A program made the position numbers and the translations under genes. Shown here in pieces: positions 17,500-28,700 of a DNA stretch of 64,000 bases (the first letter of the stretch is position 1; every line of letters starts with the position of its first letter). The stretch lies in contig NZ_CP011412.1 of NCBI RefSeq assembly GCF_001007875.1, positions 3,782,001 to 3,846,000 of the forward strand. Reading direction: 5' to 3'. The notes under the pieces were generated by a model. It made no database searches. It had not been told where the DNA came from and worked only from the letters and a program-made list of their open reading frames with translations. The stretch is from Sedimenticola thiotaurini (GTDB lineage Bacteria > Pseudomonadota > Gammaproteobacteria > Chromatiales > Chromatiaceae).

Positions 17500-17530
17500 C
17501 AGGGTGGGCATCTCGTCCGTGCCCACCCTG
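17500..17530. repeat. Perfect inverted repeat of the GGGTGGGCA type
   Basis: CAGGGTGGGCA, 9-nt loop, TGCCCACCCTG: an 11-bp perfect dyad that extends imperfectly outwards (ATGG / CCAT). It lies between the 3' end of phaC and the start of the HlyD operon, where it could stop phaC transcription. Similar GGGTGGGCA / TGCCCACC palindromes occur as dispersed extragenic repeats in many proteobacterial genomes, so it may be a REP-like element. Confidence 0.5.
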
Positions 17531-17550
17531 CCATGAGGCAATTCTACTCC

Positions 17551-19359
17551 CTACCGGATGTGTACATATTCGCCCGGGGCGTCGCACAGGGCCGGATAGT
17601 GGGCGTTGCCCATGGCGGGAGGTGCGGTCATATCCGATGAATAACCGGCCAGCCAGTTCTGCCAGGCGGGCCACCAGGAGCCCTCGCTGACCGGCGTGGT
17701 CTGCTGCCAGATATCGGGGTTGATGTAGCACTCGCGCTCCCGGTGGGTCCGCATCTGGTAGCGCCTGCGGGGGTGACCCGGTTCGCTGACGATGCCCGCG
17801 TTGTGTCCGCCGCTGGTGAGCAGGAAAGTGATCTCGTCGGTATCCGCCAACAGGTGGATCTTGTAGACCGATTTCCAGGGAGCGACGTGATCCTTCAGTG
17901 TGCTGACCACAAACATCGGCGCACGGATGTCATTGATCACCACCGGGTGACCCTCCACCTGGTAGCGACCGCTGGCCAGGTCGTTGTTCAGGAACAACTG
18001 GCGCAGGTACTCCGAGTGCATCCGGTAGGGCATGCGGGTCAGGTCGGCGTTCCAGGCCATCAGGCTGTTCATGGGCTGGCGTTCCCCCAGCAGGTAGGCG
18101 TGAATCATGTGCGACCAGATCAGGTCGTTGGAGCGCAGGATCTGGAAGGCCCCCGCCATCTGGTAGCCATCCAGGTAGCCCTGTTTCCACATCATGCTCT
18201 CCAGGTAGTCCACCTCACTCTCGCCGATGAACAGCAGCAGTTCACCCGCTTCGGAGAAGTCCACCTGGGTGGCCAGGGTGGTCAGGGAGGCGAGACGCCC
18301 ATCCCCATCCCGGGCCATGGCGGCCGCCGCGATGGACAACAGGGTGCCGCCGAGACAGTAGCCTACCGCATGTATTTTCTGTCCCGGTACAATGCTGGAG
18401 ATAGCGTCCAGCGCCGCCATCGGTCCCAGTTTGCGGTAATCTTCCATGCCCAGATCCCGGTCTTCCGAGTCCGGATTGCGCCAGGAGATCATGAACACCG
18501 TATGGCCCTGGTCCACCAGGTACCGGACCAGGGAGTTGTGCGGTTCCAGGTCCAGTATGTAGTACTTCATGATCCAGGCCGGCATGATCAGCACCGGCTC
18601 GGCATACACCTGTTCGGTGGTGGGGCTGTACTGAATCAGCTCGATCAGGCGGTTGCGGTAGACCACTTTGCCGGGAGTGATGGCGATATTCCCGCCTGGC
18701 TGGTAGGCCTCGGTGCCAACCGGTGGCAGGCCGGTGGCCATCCGTTGCAGATCTTCCTGCAGATTCTGCCAGCCCCTGACCAGGTTCATACCGCCGCTGG
18801 CCAGGGTCGCCTGGCTGATCTCGGGGTTGAGCCAGGGGATGTTGGAGGGGGAGCAGTGATCCAGCAGCTGGCGGGTGATGAATGAGACCACCCGCTCACT
18901 GCCGGGTGACAGGCCATCAATGCCGGTGGTGGCGTTGTGCCACCACTGCTGGTTGAGCAGGAAATACTGGTAGTAGAGGTTGTAGGGCCAGCTTTGCCAG
19001 GCGCTGTCGGTGAAGCGCCGGTCCTGGGGCAGTGGTTCGATGGTGGGGGGCGTATCGGGATCGATCGCCGCCTGGGTGGCGTAACGGACAAACCGGGTCA
19101 GTTTTCGCAGGCCCTTGTCGGTCAGCTCCAGCTGTTTACCCGGTGACAGGGCCAGATGGGCCAGCCAGTCGAAATAGACCCGGGCCAGGCCGGCCGGGGT
19201 GATGCCCGCGGTCATACGGGCCAGGTTGCCTTTGAACGCCTTGTCCAGGGTCACCGCCAATTCATGGATAGTGGCCGGGTCGATGGCGGGTTGATCCCGG
19301 TCAGGCGCCGCTTGGGCTGCGCTGGCCAGGGGGGTGGGAGTGTCGGGCTCTGTTGTCAT
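17551..19359 (-). CDS. phaC: Class I poly(R)-hydroxyalkanoic acid synthase
   Basis: 602 residues from the ATG at 19359 (AAGGAA ribosome-binding site); upstream in-frame residues are rejected. It polymerises (R)-3-hydroxyacyl-CoA into polyhydroxyalkanoate storage granules. The lipase-like box is GYCLGG with the catalytic cysteine, followed by the general-base region LKDHVAPWKSVYK (Asp) and TSGGHNAGIVSEPG (His). Conserved PHA-synthase segments FMISWRNPD and GSWWPAWQNWL are present. Length fits class I enzymes that work without PhaE or PhaR. No phaA or phaB gene is visible nearby, so monomer supply is encoded elsewhere. The gene is divergent from the sigma-54 activator. Confidence 0.95.
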   Translation of the reverse strand: MTTEPDTPTPLASAAQAAPDRDQPAIDPATIHELAVTLDKAFKGNLARMTAGITPAGLARVYFDWLAHLALSPGKQLELTDKGLRKLTRFVRYATQAAIDPDTPPTIEPLPQDRRFTDSAWQSWPYNLYYQYFLLNQQWWHNATTGIDGLSPGSERVVSFITRQLLDHCSPSNIPWLNPEISQATLASGGMNLVRGWQNLQEDLQRMATGLPPVGTEAYQPGGNIAITPGKVVYRNRLIELIQYSPTTEQVYAEPVLIMPAWIMKYYILDLEPHNSLVRYLVDQGHTVFMISWRNPDSEDRDLGMEDYRKLGPMAALDAISSIVPGQKIHAVGYCLGGTLLSIAAAAMARDGDGRLASLTTLATQVDFSEAGELLLFIGESEVDYLESMMWKQGYLDGYQMAGAFQILRSNDLIWSHMIHAYLLGERQPMNSLMAWNADLTRMPYRMHSEYLRQLFLNNDLASGRYQVEGHPVVINDIRAPMFVVSTLKDHVAPWKSVYKIHLLADTDEITFLLTSGGHNAGIVSEPGHPRRRYQMRTHRERECYINPDIWQQTTPVSEGSWWPAWQNWLAGYSSDMTAPPAMGNAHYPALCDAPGEYVHIR

Positions 19360-19766
19360 GACGGTTTCCTTATTGATCCGTGGCCGACCACAGGCAAGCA
19401 GGTTGCCGGGCCGGGACAGAAAACAGATTTGAATAGATCGGGTGTTGATCCGGTGCTGCGTGATTACCCGGGTGTGGCGGACGCATGTCCCGGAATGGTT
19501 GGCACGGCCCTGATTATATACCGCTGTCCCAGCATCGGGCGCTCCGAACACGATTGAATGAGCCTGCCCTGATCTGTCTCAATGGAAGGCTATACCAATA
19601 ACCTGACCGATCCCGGTCGGGTGTACCGGTACGTTCCACAACACCCGCTGGATTTAATGTGGGGTTGAGCAAATCCCGGTTCAATAGACTACATTTGATA
19701 ATTACGGTAGCGATCTGGTACGGATCTTTTTTTCCGGGTATGGATGATCTGCAGGGAAACCGATAG
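19360..19766. other. Divergent intergenic region, phaC / sigma-54 activator
   Basis: 407 nt without a credible gene. A short GACCG / CGGTC dyad near 19600 is the only structure noted. A TGGCAC at about 19499-19504 lacks a matching -12 element. Promoters for both flanking genes must lie here. Confidence 0.4.
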
Positions 19767-21167
19767 ATGAGCGAAAGCAACAGTATCAAGTCTTCCATGT
19801 TTGATTCACTTTTCGATATCTTTGAGGAGATCTGCGAAGGCGCCATTTCGGTGGACGAGAAGGCGCGCATCGTCTGGATCAACTCAAAATATATGGACCT
19901 GCTGGGTATCAGGGACGAGGATGAGGTGCTGGGCAGGGATGTGGCGTCGGTGATCCCGGAGAGCCTGCTGGCCCATGTGATCGAGACCGGGCGGCCCATT
20001 CTGCTGGACATCATGCGCTTCGACAGTCGCCACTTCGTGGTCAGCCGCCTGCCACTGCACGATGAGGAGGGTGCGGTCATCGGCGCAGTGGGCTTTGTGC
20101 TCTACAACAGTCTGGATTACCTGAAACCGCTCATCTCCAAGTTTGAAATGCTGCAACAGCGCCTCACCAGTGCCGAAGCCAAACTGGCGGCGGCGCGCCA
20201 CGCCCGCTACAGCATCGCCAACATTATCGGCCGCAGCCAGCAGATCAATGATTTGAAGGAGCAGGCCCGGGCGATTGCCCGGCACAGCAGTCCGGTGCTG
20301 ATCCTGGGTGAGACCGGCACCGGCAAGGAGCTGCTGGCCCAGTCGATCCACTCCGCATCGGTACGTCGCGAAGCGCCGTTTGTGGCGGTTAATGTGGCGG
20401 CCATCCCCGACAGCCTGCTGGAGGCGGAGTTCTTCGGCGTCAGTCCCGGCGCCTATACCGGTGCCGATAAACGGGCCAGCAAGGGGAAGTTCGCCCTGGC
20501 TGATGGCGGTACGTTGCTGCTGGATGAGATCGGCGACATGCCGCTGCAGTTGCAGGCCAAGCTGTTGCGTGTGCTGGAGGAGCAGGAGTTCGAGCCGGTC
20601 GGTTCCAACACGGTGCAGCGGGTGGACGTGCGCATAATCGCCGCCACCTCCCGGGATCTGAAAGCGAAAGTGCGGGAGGGCAGTTTCCGCCGCGATCTCT
20701 ACTACCGGCTGAATGTGCTGCCGGTGGCGGTACCGCCGCTGCGGGAGCGGCTCGATGACATCAAGCCGTTGAGCGAATATTTTCTTGAGACCATCGCCTC
20801 GCGCAGTGGTGAGGCCCTCAAGGTGATCGACCGTGACGGCCTGGCGCTGCTGGAATCGTTCAGCTGGCCCGGTAATGTGCGGGAACTGAAGAACACCCTG
20901 GAGCGGGCCTGCCTGATGTGCAACAGCCCCAGCCTTACCGCCGATACCATCCGACCCTTTATGCCCGCCACGCTCGATTTTCCCGATAGCCCGATTACCA
21001 CCGATGCCGGGCTGTCTCTGCCGGCGCGTATCGCCAGTGTGGAGCGGCACGCCATCAGCCGGGCGCTGGAGATGACCGGCGGCAAGAAGGCGCCCGCCGC
21101 GCGCATGCTGGGGATCTCCCGTTCCCAGCTCTATGACAAGATCCGGGACCATCAACTGTCCGGATAA
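19767..21167 (+). CDS. PAS-containing sigma-54-dependent activator
   Basis: 466 residues. The N-terminal ~130 residues form a PAS sensor (GAISVDEKARIVWINSKYMDLLG). The AAA+ domain (about 150-390) has Walker A GETGTGKEL, the sigma-54 contact loop GAYTGA (a natural variant of GAFTGA), Walker B LLLDEIGDMPL and the arginine-finger region LYYRLNVLPV. A Fis-type helix-turn-helix closes the protein (APAARMLGISRSQLYDKI). The PAS domain suggests a cytoplasmic ligand or redox signal rather than phosphorylation. It stands directly upstream of the TRAP operon, whose promoter region has a sigma-54 box and a dyad UAS, so it is very likely its activator. Confidence 0.95.
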   Translation: MSESNSIKSSMFDSLFDIFEEICEGAISVDEKARIVWINSKYMDLLGIRDEDEVLGRDVASVIPESLLAHVIETGRPILLDIMRFDSRHFVVSRLPLHDEEGAVIGAVGFVLYNSLDYLKPLISKFEMLQQRLTSAEAKLAAARHARYSIANIIGRSQQINDLKEQARAIARHSSPVLILGETGTGKELLAQSIHSASVRREAPFVAVNVAAIPDSLLEAEFFGVSPGAYTGADKRASKGKFALADGGTLLLDEIGDMPLQLQAKLLRVLEEQEFEPVGSNTVQRVDVRIIAATSRDLKAKVREGSFRRDLYYRLNVLPVAVPPLRERLDDIKPLSEYFLETIASRSGEALKVIDRDGLALLESFSWPGNVRELKNTLERACLMCNSPSLTADTIRPFMPATLDFPDSPITTDAGLSLPARIASVERHAISRALEMTGGKKAPAARMLGISRSQLYDKIRDHQLSG

Positions 21168-21175
21168 CCGACACT

Positions 21176-21194
21176 TTCTGTCCTGATTCCAGAC
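21176..21194 (+). promoter_or_regulatory. Degenerate activator half-site, distal UAS
   Basis: TTCTGTC followed by CTGATTCCA and GAC: a full left half plus three matching bases of the right half of the proximal UAS at 21244. It sits just after the activator stop codon. A second weak UAS copy is usual for enhancer-binding proteins. Confidence 0.4.
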
Positions 21195-21214
21195 GTTTGA
21201 ATTTAATTCATAAA

Positions 21215-21227
21215 AATCAATAACTAA
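21215..21227 (+). promoter_or_regulatory. Possible IHF site
   Basis: AATCAA, 4 nt, TAA in an AT-rich stretch; one base off the IHF consensus (WATCAA N4 TTR). It lies between the two UAS-like repeats upstream of the sigma-54 promoter. Suggestive only. Confidence 0.2.
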
Positions 21228-21243
21228 GCCTATTACCTGGTAA

Positions 21244-21266
21244 TTCTGTCTGATTCTACGACAGAA
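21244..21266 (+). promoter_or_regulatory. Activator-binding dyad (UAS) for the TRAP operon
   Basis: TTCTGTC, 9 nt, GACAGAA: a perfect 7-bp inverted repeat about 76 bp upstream of the sigma-54 promoter, the expected place for an enhancer-binding site. The left half and the following TGATTC recur at 21176. Confidence 0.6.
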
Positions 21267-21341
21267 GCCTGCCCGGGCCGGTTTTCCGCTGGCTCCATTT
21301 AACCTCTTGTAAAGACGAAAAAATCTCCCTGGCTTTCGGTA

Positions 21342-21357
21342 TGGCACAGGGCTTGCT
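21342..21357 (+). promoter_or_regulatory. Sigma-54 promoter of the TRAP operon
   Basis: TGGCAC, 5 nt (AGGGC), TTGCT: matches the -24/-12 consensus TGGCAC N5 TTGCW at all fixed positions. Transcription would start near 21368, leaving a leader of about 200 nt before dctP. Confidence 0.8.
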
Positions 21358-21574
21358 CACCAACAGGGTTAGCGATAAGCGGTCGGCCACCTGGTGGTAC
21401 GGCTGCAGGAGAGTGAGGAGGAGTGGATGACCCGGATCGGGTTCATCAGGCTTAAGTCAATCGACGGACATGGTTATGTCCGGAGGCTCCTGTCGTGGTT
21501 CGCTGCCACTCTCATGCCGGGTTTTGAGGGTGTGTTCCGACTTTCTACCAACAACACCAGTATGGAGATGCGAG

Positions 21575-22663
<1,089 letters not shown>

Positions 22664-22719
22664 TCGCTTCGCTCACATCTGAGAGGCCAACGTAAACGAT
22701 GGGTTCATGGGGGTAGATC

Positions 22720-23349
22720 ATGACGGAACCGGGAACAACTCAACAATCCAGTGCGGGCAAACCCGGGGAGCATGATCTCCTGCATGAACTCATCCATCAC
22801 GTTGAACTGCCCCATACCGCCTTTTCCCGCCGTATTGACAAAATGATCCGGGTGATCGGCGCGTCGATCTCCTGGATCTGGCTGCTGCTGGTGGCGATCA
22901 TCATCACCAACGTGACCATGCGTTATCTGTTTGGCCAGGGACGTGTCGAGTTCGAGGAGATTCAGTGGCACCTCTACTCGATCGGTTTTCTGCTCGGGCT
23001 CTCCTACTGCATGGAGTCGGACGATCATGTGCGGGTGGATGTGCTGTATGAGCGTTTCAGTCTCAGGACCAAGGCGTGGGTGGAGCTGTTCGGTACCCTG
23101 TTCCTGCTGCTGCCGTTCCTGATCCTGGTGCTGCGGTTCAGCATCCCTTTCTTTATCTACTCCTGGTCGATCAACGAGGTGTCGGATGCGCCGGGGGGGC
23201 TGCCGTGGCGCTGGGCGATCAAGTCGTTCATGGCGATTGGCATGATCCTGTTGCTGGTGGTGAGCCTGTCCCGTCTCTCCCGGGTAACCGCCTACCTGTT
23301 CCGCTGGCCGAAGGCGCTCATCACCACCCCTGAGCAGAGGGAGGGTTGA
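22720..23349 (+). CDS. dctQ: TRAP transporter small membrane subunit DctQ
   Basis: 209 residues with four membrane helices. The first (SWIWLLLVAIIITNVTMRYLFG) contains the NxxxRY feature of DctQ proteins, and the next has EEIQWHLYSIGFLLGLSYCMESDDHVRVDVLY, the family hallmark with HVRVD. It is fused to a soluble N-terminal extension of ~45 residues. It forms the membrane complex with DctM, whose gene begins 3 nt downstream. Confidence 0.93.
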   Translation: MTEPGTTQQSSAGKPGEHDLLHELIHHVELPHTAFSRRIDKMIRVIGASISWIWLLLVAIIITNVTMRYLFGQGRVEFEEIQWHLYSIGFLLGLSYCMESDDHVRVDVLYERFSLRTKAWVELFGTLFLLLPFLILVLRFSIPFFIYSWSINEVSDAPGGLPWRWAIKSFMAIGMILLLVVSLSRLSRVTAYLFRWPKALITTPEQREG

Positions 23350-23352
23350 CCG

Positions 23353-24720
23353 ATGCCGTTCAATGAAATCCTCTGCATCCTGATGTTCGTCAGTTTTATC
23401 GCACTGCTGTTCACCGGTTTTCCGGTGGCCTGGGTGCTCGGTGGCCTGGCCTTTATCTTTACCGTGATCGGTTGGGCCACCGGCCAGTTTACCGATCTCA
23501 TGACAGACTCTTTCTACTCGATCGACTGGGCCTACACCTCCGCCGTGGTGGATCGGATCTGGGACGTGATGAAGAACTGGGTGCTGGTGGCCCTGCCCAT
23601 GTTCATCTTCATGGGGTTGATGCTTGACCGGTCGGGTGTGGCCGCCCAGCTGATGGGGAATTTCGTCAAGCTGTTCGGACGTATGCGCGGCGGTTACGCG
23701 GTAACTGTTGCCCTGATCGGCATCCTGCTGGCCGCCTCCACCGGTATCATCGGCGCCTCGGTGGTGCTGTTGTCGCTGCTCGGCCTGCCGGTGATGCTGG
23801 AGAACAAGTACCGACCCTCCTTTGCCGCCGGCACGGTCTGTTCAGTCGGTACACTGGGTATCCTGATCCCCCCCAGTATCATGTTGGTGCTGATGGCGGA
23901 CCGGCTCGCCATGTCGGTGGGTGACCTGTTTCTCGGTGCGCTGATCCCCGGGGTGCTGCTGGGCAGTATCTATATCATCTACATGGTGGTGTTTGCGGCC
24001 CTGGTGCCGGGGGCGGCACCGGCACCCCGGCAGAGCGAACCGATCACCTGGCGACTGGTGCTGGGTGTGTTCTGGGCGGTACTGCCGCCGGCCGGACTGA
24101 TCCTGGCGGTGCTGGGCAGTATATTCATGGGGCTGGCGACGCCCACCGAGGCCTCCGGAGTGGGCGCATTCGGTGCCATCATACTGGCGGCGATCAACCG
24201 CAAACTGAACCTGCAGGTGTTCCGGGAAGTGTGTCAGCAGACCACCCGGACCACCGCCTTTATCTTTGCCATCTTCCTCGGTGCCACCGCCTTCTCCCTG
24301 GTGCTCCGGGGGCTAGGGGGTGACGAGCTGATCGAATCCGCATTGACCTCCCTGCCGTTCGGCCCCACCGGTATCGTCATCACCATCCTGGTGTTCACCT
24401 TCCTGCTCGGTTTTTTCCTGGACTGGATCGAGATCACTCTGATCGTGCTGCCCCTGGTGGGCCCGGTGGTGCAGGGCCTGGGCTTCGACCTGGTCTGGTT
24501 CACGGTGCTGTTTGCCGTCTGTCTGCAGACCTCGTTCCTGACCCCGCCGGTGGGTTTTGCGCTGTTCTACCTGAAGGGGGTGGCGCCCAAAGAGGTGACC
24601 GTGGCCCATATCTACAAAGGGGTGCTGCCGTTCATCGCGCTCCAGCTGTTGGGCCTGGTGCTGGTGTTTGTCTGGGAGGACCTGGTGACCTGGCTGCCGC
24701 GCGTCGCCTACGGCAACTGA
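23353..24720 (+). CDS. dctM: TRAP transporter large membrane subunit DctM
   Basis: 455 residues with about 12 membrane helices; this is the Na+-driven transport subunit. Family features are LVALPMFIFMGLMLDRSG near residue 80, the GILIPPSIMLVLMAD re-entrant loop, GLATPTEASGVGAFGA and the C-terminal QTSFLTPPVGFALFYLKG. Follows dctQ after 3 nt, and a universal stress protein gene follows after 88 nt. Confidence 0.95.
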   Translation: MPFNEILCILMFVSFIALLFTGFPVAWVLGGLAFIFTVIGWATGQFTDLMTDSFYSIDWAYTSAVVDRIWDVMKNWVLVALPMFIFMGLMLDRSGVAAQLMGNFVKLFGRMRGGYAVTVALIGILLAASTGIIGASVVLLSLLGLPVMLENKYRPSFAAGTVCSVGTLGILIPPSIMLVLMADRLAMSVGDLFLGALIPGVLLGSIYIIYMVVFAALVPGAAPAPRQSEPITWRLVLGVFWAVLPPAGLILAVLGSIFMGLATPTEASGVGAFGAIILAAINRKLNLQVFREVCQQTTRTTAFIFAIFLGATAFSLVLRGLGGDELIESALTSLPFGPTGIVITILVFTFLLGFFLDWIEITLIVLPLVGPVVQGLGFDLVWFTVLFAVCLQTSFLTPPVGFALFYLKGVAPKEVTVAHIYKGVLPFIALQLLGLVLVFVWEDLVTWLPRVAYGN

Positions 24721-24808
24721 AGGGCGAATCGCTGTTTACCGGTTCGGCCTGCGCTTATTGAATCGGGCGCGATTCTATCTACTATCTATTGAAAGCAGGG
24801 GAACGACC

Positions 24809-25303
24809 ATGTTGGCCTCAATCAAGAAGATTCTCTATGCCACGGATCTGGGCAGCAACTCACCGACGGTGTTCAACTATGCGGTGAGTCTGGCCATCAG
24901 CTGCCAGGCGGAGATCCATCTGCTGCACGCCATCGAACCCCTGGGGGCCACCGGCCGTACCCTGATGCGCAGCGCCATGCCGGAAAATCAGCTCGACCAG
25001 CTGGAGCGTGAAGGGCTGAAGCGGGTGCATGAGTCGATCCATCAGCGCCTGACCGAGTTTGCCCGGCGGGAACTGGACAGCGGCGATGAAGCGGCCACCC
25101 TGGTGAGTCAGATTATTATCGCCGAGGGGCGGCCCGAGACGGTAATTCTGGAACAGGCAAAGAAGATCGGTGCCGACCTGGTGGTGATGGGACCCCACAG
25201 CCAGTCCACGCTGGATCGGGTACTGTTGGGATCGGTGGCCCGCAAGGTGACCCACCTCTGTCCCGTCCCGGTACTGCTGGTACCGATCCCGAGAGACGAT
25301 TGA
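24809..25303 (+). CDS. Universal stress protein (UspA family) linked to the TRAP operon
   Basis: 164 residues from the ATG at 24809 (GGGGA upstream). It has the UspA start IKKILYATDLGSNS and the ATP-binding C-terminal motif GPHSQSTLDRVLLGSVARKVTHL, a variant of G-2x-G-9x-G(S/T) that should still bind ATP. In Halomonas the homologous TeaD gene sits with a TRAP transporter and modulates its activity; gene order here suggests the same kind of partnership. Confidence 0.92.
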   Translation: MLASIKKILYATDLGSNSPTVFNYAVSLAISCQAEIHLLHAIEPLGATGRTLMRSAMPENQLDQLEREGLKRVHESIHQRLTEFARRELDSGDEAATLVSQIIIAEGRPETVILEQAKKIGADLVVMGPHSQSTLDRVLLGSVARKVTHLCPVPVLLVPIPRDD

Positions 25304-25318
25304 TTCAGGGGGGGGACG

Positions 25319-25675
25319 ATGTCCAAACTGGTGCTCAAAACAGAAGTGGCGGCGTCACCGCCGGTGACCTGGCAGGTGCTGAGCCGATTCATTGCCAATG
25401 TCAGCTGGCACCCTTTTGTACGGCAACACTATCTCTGTGACGACGCCAACCAGGTGATTGTCTGTACGCTGCGCAGTCCGCTGCCGGTGGGTGTGTGCAC
25501 CATAGAGATCGGTATTACCGCCCGGAACCCTGAGGCTGCCACCGTCTCCTGGACCGGCACATTTCCCGCCGCCAATGAGCACGAAATGGCGGCGGTCAGG
25601 CAACTGCACCGGACACTGCATGGCCGGGCCAGCCAGTTTGAGGCGCTGTTCAAAGATATAGATCCAGACTGTTAG
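25319..25675 (+). CDS. Small SRPBCC-like protein
   Basis: 118 residues, starting 15 nt after the usp gene behind a GGGGG ribosome-binding site. It shows the pattern of a START/SRPBCC (Bet v1-like) fold: opening beta strand KLVLKTEVAASP, the VTWQVLSRFIANVSWHPF helix-W motif, alternating strands and a C-terminal helix (HEMAAVRQLHRTLHGRASQFEALFK). Such domains bind hydrophobic ligands. It is shorter than the usual ~140 residues. Family assignment is tentative; its position suggests it belongs to the TRAP-usp transcript. Confidence 0.6.
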   Translation: MSKLVLKTEVAASPPVTWQVLSRFIANVSWHPFVRQHYLCDDANQVIVCTLRSPLPVGVCTIEIGITARNPEAATVSWTGTFPAANEHEMAAVRQLHRTLHGRASQFEALFKDIDPDC

Positions 25676-25790
25676 ATCCGGTGGGACAGGGGCACCCGCT
25701 ATGATACTCTGATCGGGAGGCCGGCGTTATAATCTTGCCGGTTGTTGATTACCATACCTTCTTGATCAGAATTGCAAACAGCCACACGGG

Positions 25791-28700
25791 GTGTCTACAG
25801 TGGTTCAGGATCGGCGTAAAGACCGACGTTTCAAGTCCAGCCATTCCGCCCGTCTCGTGGTTACCGGTACCAACCCGATCGACTGCCAGATCAACAACTA
25901 CTCCCGGGGCGGGCTCTCCCTCTCCATCGGCAGTGCGGCGTTAAGCGCCATCAGGGCCGCCAGCCAGGCGGACACGCCCGACGATGTACAGGCCGAAGTA
26001 CTGCTGGGACCGGACACCGACGGTACCGAGTACCGGATACCGGTGCGTATCCGCTTCGCCTCTGAGCAGGGTGTGGGAGCCATCTTTCTGCGCCCGGATG
26101 CACGGGTGATTCGCTACCTGTCCCGCACGTCGGTGGTGGAGCGACACGGGCCGGCGGTTAACCGGTCGTTCGAAGTGTTGCATCAGGCAGAGGCGCTGCT
26201 GGAGCAGGCCCTGGCCAGCCGCTATGACGACTTTATCAAAATTCTCACCGAAACCTTCCTGGAACTGGAAGACCAGGCGTCTTTTCAGGTGCAGCCGGAG
26301 CTCCGTTTCGGGCGACAGGCCATTGAAGCGGATGCAGTGGATCTGCAGCGGCGTCTCCTGGCCCAGATCGCCGGGAACTGGCGGCAGCTGGAAACGGTAC
26401 AGATCGGCGCAGACCCGTCGCAGGCGGAGAGTGAGAACCTGGAGCTGGTGGATCAACAGGAGTTTGATGAATGGGCCGAAGTGGTGGCCATCGCCCGCCG
26501 GCTGGAGGGACGCCTGTCCCAAACCCTGTTCATGATCTCCCAGGCTATCGCTTACATGATCAAGGTCCCGGTCAACAATGAGAACAACCCTGTCTCCCCC
26601 TATTGCGTGCTTTGGGCGCTCAAGAAGTCACTGGACGGGATGCAACTCGGCACCAAGGTCAGAAATACCGTCTATCAGGTGTTTGCAGAGCGGGTGCTGG
26701 CGAACATGGACCCTACCTACCATCAGATCTATGAGCTGTTGGAACAGCACGGATTCACCGCCCGTGAAAAGAGGCCAAAGTCGCAACCACCATCCAGGGA
26801 GAAGATGGAGGCCCGGCCATTCCGACCCGGTCCCCGCTCCTTGATCGAAACCTTGTCATCCTGTGCCCAGAGAAAAAAGGCACCCAACGTATCCCCGACC
26901 CGTGCCACCACCAGTAACCGGACCGTGCTGCATGCGCTGGATGACATGGTGCAGGGCGATCACCGTAATCTGGCGGACCGGATTGAACAGTCCCTGGGCG
27001 GACATGCCGGCGTCGATGGCGGGGTGGAACTATCCGGTGAGAGCCGCCAGATCATCGACGCCACGGAACAGCTGCTGCGCACAGCGCAACAGGATCCGCG
27101 CCACAACGCCACCATGCGGCGTATTCTGCGTCAGGTGCAGTTGCCACTGGCCAAGGCAGCCATCAACGATCCCGCAGTCCTGAACGACACCGGGCACCCG
27201 GCCCACCAGTTACTGAACGATCTGGATCAGCTGGCCCTGTTCACGCCGACGGATCCAGGGAGTGTGCTGTCCAAGAGCATCAATGAACGGCTTGAGTCGG
27301 TGCTGGGGTCACTGGAAGTGGCCGGTGGCAAGGCGGATCTGGATGCGGTTGCCCACCAGGTCGAGGAGCTGCTGGAAGAGCAGAAATCGCGATTCACCCA
27401 CAACCTGGAACAGGTGCGTGCGGCCAGTGCCCGGGAGCGCCAGACAGTTGCCGCCAGTCGGGAGATCCGGGCATTTCTGGAGCAGGAGTTGCAGGGCTCC
27501 ATCTCCATCCTGGTGGACCAGCTGCTACAGCTGGGTTGGGCCGGGCTGTTGATCCAGACCGTCTCCGAGGGGGAGCATAAGGCAAAACACCTGGAGAGTT
27601 ACAAGAATGTTCTGGTGCTGCTTAATCAGGCCCTGCAACCGGGTGCCCGGCACGCCTATCTGAAACCGGAAAAGTGGGACCGGGTGCGGCAGGTGCTGCT
27701 GAATGGCCTGGAAGCCTACCCGGTCTATATCGAGCAGTCCCACCGGCTGATTGAACAGTTGGCCGAGTGTCTGAAACAGGGCAGCGACAGTTTCAGTCGT
27801 TATAGCGAACAACGTATCGGCGTGGACAAGGACTATTTCGACCAACTGATTCCCATGACTGCCGGCAGTGCGGCGGAGGATGATGGAGAGACCGGGGGCG
27901 ATGCCCGCTCTCTGCGCCAACTGGAGCAGCTGCGGGTCGGTGACTGGGTGGCCGAACAGCGCCAGCGGGGACATGTGCGGATGCTCAACCTGGCGCTGTA
28001 TGAAGCGACAGATCATCGTTACCTGTTTGTTGATAGCTACGGTGTCAAGGCACTGGACTGCAACCGACGGGAGCTGTTGCAGCGCCTCCAGTCGGGACAG
28101 ATCGCCCTGATGGAGGATGCCGGACTGCCCATGGTGGAGCGGGCGGTTGAACAGGCGCTCAGGCAGAGTTTTGAACAGTTGCGCGAGCAGAGTGACCTGG
28201 ATCCGGTCACCGGACTGATGAATCGTCGGGCCTTCCGGCGGGCGTTGGAGCAGTTGCTGAAAGAGAGTCGTCATAGCGCGGATCGCCACTCCCTGATCTG
28301 CCTGGATGTGGACAAATTCACCCTGGTTAACGAGTTGTGTGGTACCGATGGAGGCGACCAGTTCCTGGTTAATCTGGGCCAGATCTGCCAGAACGCCCTG
28401 GGGCCTGGCAACAGCCTGTCCCGAACCGGGGATAATGAATTCACTATTCTGCTGAAACAGTCCCGCCTGGATGAGGGTTTTATCTTTGCCGAGAGCCTGC
28501 GCAGGGCGATACAGCAGTACCATTTCCAGTGGGGGGATGAACGGATCTCGGTGACTGTCAGTATCGGTCTGACGGAGATCAACCGGGATAGCGGTTCTGC
28601 CGATGAGCTGACTCAGGCGGCCCAATCGGCCTGTGAGGAGGCCAAGCGGGAAGGTCGAAACCGCTGCCGCTGCTACCAGCATGAAGATGTGGTCTATACC

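Noticed and set aside
19499-19514. TGGCAC upstream of the PAS sigma-54 activator as a sigma-54 promoter
   Set aside because: The -12 element reads TGATT, lacking the invariant GC at the right spacing.
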